A DNA stretch of 18,562 nt, taken from an uncultured Streptomyces sp. GTDB taxonomy: Bacteria > Actinomycetota > Actinomycetes > Streptomycetales > Streptomycetaceae. Of the stretch, positions 15,014 through 18,562 are shown piece by piece. The notes beneath the pieces were generated by a model. It saw only the letters and a list, made by a program, of their open reading frames with translations. It was not told the DNA's origin and did no database searches. The stretch covers positions 1-18,562 of the forward strand of contig CAMLJW010000048.1 in NCBI GenBank assembly GCA_946480485.1. Direction: 5' to 3'. The translations under genes were made by a program, and so were the position numbers. How positions within the stretch are numbered: the stretch's first letter is position 1; every line of letters starts with the position of its first letter.

Positions 15014-15225
15014 CGGGAGCAGCCGCTTTGCCAGCTCCCTTATGTCCGCCGGCCCGTAGCACCCGCCCGCCGGATCCTGGCAGCGGTACGTGCAGCGGCT
15101 CGGCCCACCCGGTCCGCAGTGCCCGCCGCGCCGTGCAAGGCCCACGCGAACCCGCCCCTGACCGCCACCACGGTGTCGGTGTCCCCGCCCGGATCGACCG
15201 CGGCCCGCACAGCGTCCTCCGGGCA
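15014..15225 (-). pseudogene. Frameshifted C-terminal fragment of an ADP-ribosylglycohydrolase
   Basis: Reading the minus strand from 15225, one frame gives CPEDAVRAAVDPGGDTDT followed by VVAVRGGFAWALHG. This is the diagnostic C-terminal motif of the ADP-ribosylglycohydrolase (DraG) family, in which the GDTDT aspartates (15183-15175) bind Mg2+. Homology then jumps frame at about 15105 (WAEPLHVPLPGSGGRVLRA, 15107-15051) and again at about 15050 (ADIRELAKRLLP, 15049-15014). The N-terminal three quarters are absent, because the galE 3' end lies immediately upstream. Two frameshifts plus the missing start make it a remnant. The sequence between 14922 and 15013 shows only a weak imperfect hairpin (14950-14958 with 14980-14988). 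Confidence 0.72.
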
Positions 15226-15230
15226 AGCCG

Positions 15231-15255
15231 TACGCCTGGGAGTCCCTACGCCTGG
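15231..15255. repeat. 9-bp direct repeat at the galE end / pseudogene junction
   Basis: TACGCCTGG occurs at 15231-15239 and again at 15247-15255; the second copy overlaps the galE stop codon. The 16-bp spacing places the pair precisely where recognisable glycohydrolase sequence stops and galE begins. It may mark a deletion endpoint. Confidence 0.85.
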
Positions 15256-16250
15256 CGGTGCCCCCTGCTCGCCTCCGGGTGCAGTCCTACCCAGCCCTCC
15301 CAGGCGGAGCTGATCATGTCCGCGACGTCATACTTCGCTTTCCAGCCCAGCTCGATGGCGATGCGCTGCGCCGATGCCACCACCCGGGCCGGGTCGCCCG
15401 GCCGGCGGGGGGTGACCTCGGGGGGCAGGTCGTAGCCGGTGATCCGGTTGATCCGGTCGATCATCTCGCGGACCGACACGCCCTCCCCGCGGCCGATGTT
15501 GAGGGTCAGGTTCGTGCCGGGGGAGGAGGCCAGGCGGCGGGCCGCCGCCACGTGGGCCTCGGCGAGGTCGACCACGTGGATGTAGTCGCGGACACAGGTG
15601 CCGTCCGGTGTCGGGTAATCGTCGCCGAAGATCCGCGGGGGCGCGCCCTGGGTCAGCTTCTCAAAGACCATCGGTACGAGGTTGCATACGCCGACGTCGG
15701 CCAGCTCGGGCGTCGCCGCGCCCGCCACGTTGAAGTACCGCAGGGAGGCGGTGGACAGGCCGTGCGCGCGGCCGGTCGCCCGGACGAGCCACTCGCCCGT
15801 GAGTTTGGTCTCGCCGTATGGGCTCATGGGGACGCAGGGCGTCTCCTCGGTCACCAGGGCCCCGTCTTTGGCGGCGTCCGGCATGCCGTACACCGCCGCG
15901 GAGGACGAGAACACGAACGACGGCACCGCGGCGGTCGTAACCGCCTGCAACAGTGCCCGCAGGCCCTCGACGTTCTCGCGGTAGTAGTGCAGTGGCAGCT
16001 CCACCGACTCGCCCACCTGTTTCTTCGCCGCCAGGTGGACGACACCGGTGACGGCGTGGTCCGTGAGCGTACGGGTCACCCGCTCCGCGTCCAGGGTCGA
16101 GCCGACGACCAGCGGCACCCCGTCGGGTACGCGCTCGGCGATCCCGGTCGACAGGTCGTCGTACACCACGGCCCCTTCGCCCGCTTCGGTCATCGCGCGG
16201 ACGACGTGCGCCCCGATGTAGCCGGCGCCGCCGGTGATCAGCCAGGTCAT
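15246..16250 (-). CDS. galE: UDP-glucose 4-epimerase
   Basis: A 334-residue cytoplasmic enzyme of the extended short-chain dehydrogenase family that interconverts UDP-glucose and UDP-galactose using bound NAD. Visible features are the NAD-binding TGGAGYIGAHVV (residues 6-17), VYDDLSTG, the VFSSSAAVYG strand with the catalytic Ser, and the YGETK pair (Tyr/Lys). Then come YFNVAGA and the DGTCVRDYIHVVDLA substrate-domain signature. Length is normal for GalE. ATG 16250 has GAGGGGA about 9 nt upstream. It follows the GT2 gene by 73 bp on the same strand, so one operon is likely, with the epimerase supplying galactose donor for a glycosyltransferase; that link is inferred. No TTA codon is in frame. 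Confidence 0.96.
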   Translation of the reverse strand: MTWLITGGAGYIGAHVVRAMTEAGEGAVVYDDLSTGIAERVPDGVPLVVGSTLDAERVTRTLTDHAVTGVVHLAAKKQVGESVELPLHYYRENVEGLRALLQAVTTAAVPSFVFSSSAAVYGMPDAAKDGALVTEETPCVPMSPYGETKLTGEWLVRATGRAHGLSTASLRYFNVAGAATPELADVGVCNLVPMVFEKLTQGAPPRIFGDDYPTPDGTCVRDYIHVVDLAEAHVAAARRLASSPGTNLTLNIGRGEGVSVREMIDRINRITGYDLPPEVTPRRPGDPARVVASAQRIAIELGWKAKYDVADMISSAWEGWVGLHPEASRGHRQA

Positions 16251-16323
16251 GTTCGGCCGTCCCCTCGTGTGTCGGTGGTGGTGGTGCGGATGCGTGGGCC
16301 GGTGTTCTGCCGGTGTTCGCGTA

Positions 16324-17958
16324 TCAGTGAAGCAGGCGCTTCAGCCGGCGGCGTACCACGGAGACCATTCCCCGTAAGCCGGGCGCGAGCCGCAGTGCGA
16401 GCGAGCCCCCGTGGGTCGCGTACGGCTGGACGAGCAGCACGCCGTGGCGGCGGCTCGGCACGGCCGTGCGACGTAGCAGGCCCGGCCCCGCGACCGCGTG
16501 CGCCGTGGTCTCGCGGCTCGTGCCGTCGTGGAAGCGCACGCACAGCCGCAGGTCCCAGGTGCCGTCGCCGAGCGCCGCGAGGTCGATCGGCGCCTCGGCC
16601 GACCAGGAGTCGGGCCGGGAGGCAGTCCCGGAGTCGGTCTCGGAGTCGGTCCGGGAGTCGTCGTCGGGCAGTAACGCGGCCGTGAGGCCGAGCCCCGGCC
16701 GACCGGCCTGCCGGTTCACGAACTCGATGTCCACGCGGTCCGGCCCCGCGTCCGCCATCCGCCCGTACAGCTCGTGCAGGCGCAGCCGAAGCAGTGTGGC
16801 ACGCGCGCGTGGCCGCAGTTCCGCGTCGACGGCGACAGGGAGGAGACTCATGGGCCGGAACAGGAGGTGCTCCAGGGTCACCTGGGGGAGGTCGGCGGAC
16901 CAGACCGGCGTGCCGTCCGCCCCCCGCGGATACGGCGGACGCAGTCGTGCCGGGCGCGCCGCGACCTCCTTGACGCGATCCAGGTCGCGCGGCTCCTCGG
17001 AGGCCATGACGACCTGTGCGATCGCCCGCCCGGGCGCTGGGGCGAGCGCGAAGTCGCCCGCGTTGAACCTGGCGAGATACGCGCGTGTGAGGGCCCACCA
17101 CTCGAGCCGGTAGGCGGGGCCGCGCTGATCGAGCTCGCGCGCGTACATCCGCAGCCCGTGGTCGAGGAACCTGGCGCGAGACGCCCGCGCGATCCGCTTC
17201 TCACCGGCGGCGAGGAGGATGTCGTAGGCCATGTCGTGAGCCGTGATCCTGGCCCGCCAGTTGTCCGTACCGGCCCGGTCGAGTGAGATCGACAGCCGTT
17301 CGGCGGACCGGCGCACATTCCAGACGTAGACGGTGTCGGGTATCAGCGCGATGCGAGGCCCGGCGGCGAGTACGCGCGCGGTGAAGACGAAGTCCTCGTA
17401 GGGGAAGCGTCCTTCGGGAAAGCGGATGCCGTGCTCGCGCAGGAAGTCGGTGCGGTACAGCTTGTTGACGCAGAGCGTGTCGTGGACCAGGCGGGTGCGC
17501 TCGGAAGGATGAGGGACCAGGGCGGGCTCCTCGTACAACTCGGACTGCCAGGGAACCTCGCGGCCGGCCGGCAGTTCGCGGCGTACGCACAGGCCCGCCG
17601 CGACCTGCGTGTCGCGTCCGACCGCCGCGTCGAGCAGCGCGTTCACCGCGCCGGTCGGCAGTACGTCGTCGCTGTCCAGGAACATCAGGTACGGGGCCGT
17701 GGCGGCGTCGATCCCGTCGTTGCGGGGGCTGCCGCAGCCGCCACTGTTGACCTTGCGGCGTACGACCTTCAGGCGCGGTTCGTCCAGGGCGAGGCGGTCG
17801 AGCAGGTCCCCGCTGCCGTCCGTCGAGCAGTCGTCCACGGCGATCACCTCACGGACCGCCGGACCCTGCGCGAGGGCCGACCGCACCGCTTCCGTCACGT
17901 GTTCTGCGTCGTCGTATCCGATGACGACGACGCAGACTTGTGACTGTTGAGGATGCAT
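16324..17958 (-). CDS. GT2 family glycosyltransferase, paralogue of the N-terminal part of the fusion enzyme
   Basis: A 544-residue protein. Residues ~7-230 are a GT2 GT-A domain: VCVVVIGYDDAEH, VDDCSTDGS, NSGGCGSPRNDG, DSDD and the acceptor-base motif PYEDFVF, then LIPDTVYVWNV. A helical region and a beta-rich C-terminal region (GTWDLRLCVRFHDG) follow. The order of parts matches residues 1-~570 of the GT2-TagF fusion, but the glycerophosphotransferase domain is missing. A Ser/Asp/Thr-rich insert (about 431-450) comes from a 12-bp repeat. Leu429 is encoded by TTA (16674-16672). The start ATG 17958 (MHPQQSQVC) fits the family, with GGAAG rather far upstream; the frame stays open to 18102 without homology. 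It probably transfers a sugar to a wall polymer or its linkage unit. Confidence 0.9.
   Translation of the reverse strand: MHPQQSQVCVVVIGYDDAEHVTEAVRSALAQGPAVREVIAVDDCSTDGSGDLLDRLALDEPRLKVVRRKVNSGGCGSPRNDGIDAATAPYLMFLDSDDVLPTGAVNALLDAAVGRDTQVAAGLCVRRELPAGREVPWQSELYEEPALVPHPSERTRLVHDTLCVNKLYRTDFLREHGIRFPEGRFPYEDFVFTARVLAAGPRIALIPDTVYVWNVRRSAERLSISLDRAGTDNWRARITAHDMAYDILLAAGEKRIARASRARFLDHGLRMYARELDQRGPAYRLEWWALTRAYLARFNAGDFALAPAPGRAIAQVVMASEEPRDLDRVKEVAARPARLRPPYPRGADGTPVWSADLPQVTLEHLLFRPMSLLPVAVDAELRPRARATLLRLRLHELYGRMADAGPDRVDIEFVNRQAGRPGLGLTAALLPDDDSRTDSETDSGTASRPDSWSAEAPIDLAALGDGTWDLRLCVRFHDGTSRETTAHAVAGPGLLRRTAVPSRRHGVLLVQPYATHGGSLALRLAPGLRGMVSVVRRRLKRLLH
16631..16663 (-). repeat. 12-bp repeat coding a Ser/Asp/Thr-rich insert
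   Basis: On the plus strand, GAGTCGGTCTCG (16631-16642), GAGTCGGTCCGG (16643-16654) and a diverged third copy starting GAGTCG at 16655 lie head to tail in the GT2 gene. In frame they encode the D-S-x-T-D-S type segment of the beta-rich region. The unit length again keeps the reading frame. Confidence 0.8.
16672..16674 (-). promoter_or_regulatory. In-frame TTA codon (candidate bldA-dependent translation)
   Basis: Leu429 of the GT2 protein is encoded by TTA (plus strand TAA at 16672-16674), in the run A-A-L-L-P-D-D-D. In Streptomyces TTA is read only by the bldA tRNA, which becomes abundant late in growth, so this gene and possibly the galE downstream may be expressed fully only during development. 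I noticed no other in-frame TTA when scanning the genes of this window by eye. Confidence 0.85.
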
Positions 17959-18109
17959 AGCGTGCCTGGCTTCCACGGGAGTAATGGTATGCGTTGTATG
18001 CGTTGGGGTGATTTGCCGTTCAATGCTTTTCAGGATCCCGTGGGGTAGATGGCGGGAGTCGGATTCCGGTTCCGTTGTCCGCAGAAGGATTCCGGGACCC
18101 ATTCCCCCT
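17959..18109. promoter_or_regulatory. ohrR - GT2 intergenic region, with 9-bp tandem repeat
   Basis: This 151-bp spacer is less GC-rich than its surroundings. TATGCGTTG is perfectly duplicated at 17988-18005. On the minus strand, TTGAAC (plus 18023-18018) could be a -35 and TACCAT (plus 17989-17984) fits a -10, but these two are 28 bp apart and cannot form one promoter. GGATTCCGG occurs twice (18061-18069, 18087-18095) near the ohrR end. The GT2 promoter probably lies here but is not pinned down. Confidence 0.45.
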
Positions 18110-18562
18110 TCAGTCGCCCTCCGGCGTCGCGCCCCTGAGCGCCGCCTCGTTCCGGGCCGCCTCGTCCAGCCGTGCCGTGAGCTGGTCGAGCCGGGCCCGC
18201 AGGTCGCGGATCTCGTCCAGGTCGAAGCCCGTCGCGGCGAGGATGCGGCGCGGCACGGCGAGCGCCCGTTCGCGCAGCGCGCCGCCCTCGTCGGTGAGCC
18301 GGACGACCACCGACCGCTCGTCCCGGGTGCTCCGCTCGCGCCGTACGAACCCGGCCGCCTCCAGTCGCTTCAGCAGCGGCGAGAGCGTCCCGGAGTCGAG
18401 CCGCAGATGCTCGCCCACCTTCTTCACGGGCAACTCGCCGTGCTCCCACAGCACGAGCATGACCAGGTACTGGGGGTAGGTGAGCCCCAGGTCCTTCAGG
18501 ACGACCCGGTACACACCGCCGAAGGCGCGCGACGCGGCGTTCAGCGAGAAGCAGATCTGCCG
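18110..18562 (-). CDS. ohrR: MarR family organic-hydroperoxide sensor OhrR (5' end cut by window edge)
   Basis: A 150-residue partial MarR-family repressor, open at the window's right edge. The frame continues to the last base and reads RQICFSLNAASRAFGGVYR, followed by VVLKDLGLTYPQYLVMLVLWEHGE, which is the OhrR form of the family. The Cys in QICF is the redox-sensing cysteine that organic hydroperoxides oxidise to release DNA. The winged-helix part reads VGEHLRLDSGTLSPLLKRLEAAGFVRRERSTRDERSVVVRLT. The GTG at 18514 should not be taken as the start, because it would remove the Cys helix. From memory, OhrR regulates an ohr peroxidase gene usually placed beside it; that gene would lie outside this window. 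The C-terminal tail (about the last 25 residues) is longer and Arg/Glu-rich. Confidence 0.9.
   Translation of the reverse strand, partial: RQICFSLNAASRAFGGVYRVVLKDLGLTYPQYLVMLVLWEHGELPVKKVGEHLRLDSGTLSPLLKRLEAAGFVRRERSTRDERSVVVRLTDEGGALRERALAVPRRILAATGFDLDEIRDLRARLDQLTARLDEAARNEAALRGATPEGD

Noticed and set aside
14897..15226. Minus-strand 109-codon frame as an intact gene
   Set aside because: Only its last part matches the glycohydrolase tail (ADIRELAKRLL); the rest is out of frame with the homology, so it is part of a remnant, not a gene.

Overview
The window looks like the chromosome of a Streptomyces or a very close actinomycete. GC content is very high with strong third-position GC bias. 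Several genes lack a Shine-Dalgarno sequence and instead have a TANNNT hexamer 7 nt before the ATG. The products belong to actinobacterial families: Rv3235, DUF6912, the 180-kDa-class NAD-glutamate dehydrogenase and OhrR. I found no rRNA, tRNA, CRISPR array or insertion sequence.

Region 1 (1-7780) is housekeeping. It holds an Rv3235-family gene (minus strand), a DUF6912 gene, a HAD-family phosphatase and the 1642-residue NAD-dependent glutamate dehydrogenase, which ends before a strong hairpin. An 8-bp tandem repeat lies at the left end. A 463-bp spacer with short repeats and a hairpin precedes gdh.

Region 2 (7895-13904) is a cell-wall glycopolymer module. One operon carries a 977-aa fusion of a GT2 glycosyltransferase with a CDP-glycerol glycerophosphotransferase (TagB/TagF-like) domain. 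It is followed, with ATGA overlap, by a GT4 glycosyltransferase. Converging on it is a two-gene exporter operon (ABC-2 permease and TagH/Wzt-type ATPase, overlapping by 8 bp). The convergent gap is filled by a degenerate 15-bp repeat. The likely division of labour is synthesis and decoration of a teichoic-acid-like polymer on the cytoplasmic side, then export. The genes for the linkage unit and the activated precursor are not in the window.

Region 3 (13823-15245) has a TetR regulator divergent from the exporter, with two candidate operator repeats. Next is a 73-aa free-standing domain resembling the Tudor-like C-terminus of PcrA/UvrD helicases. After it lies a previously hidden, frameshifted fragment of an ADP-ribosylglycohydrolase on the minus strand, next to the end of galE.

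Region 4 (15246-18562, minus strand) has a second GT2 protein, co-linear with the first part of the fusion enzyme but without the glycerophosphotransferase half, followed by galE. This GT2 gene has an in-frame TTA codon, so it may depend on the bldA tRNA. The window ends inside ohrR, whose redox-sensing cysteine codon is still visible 10-12 bases from the edge.
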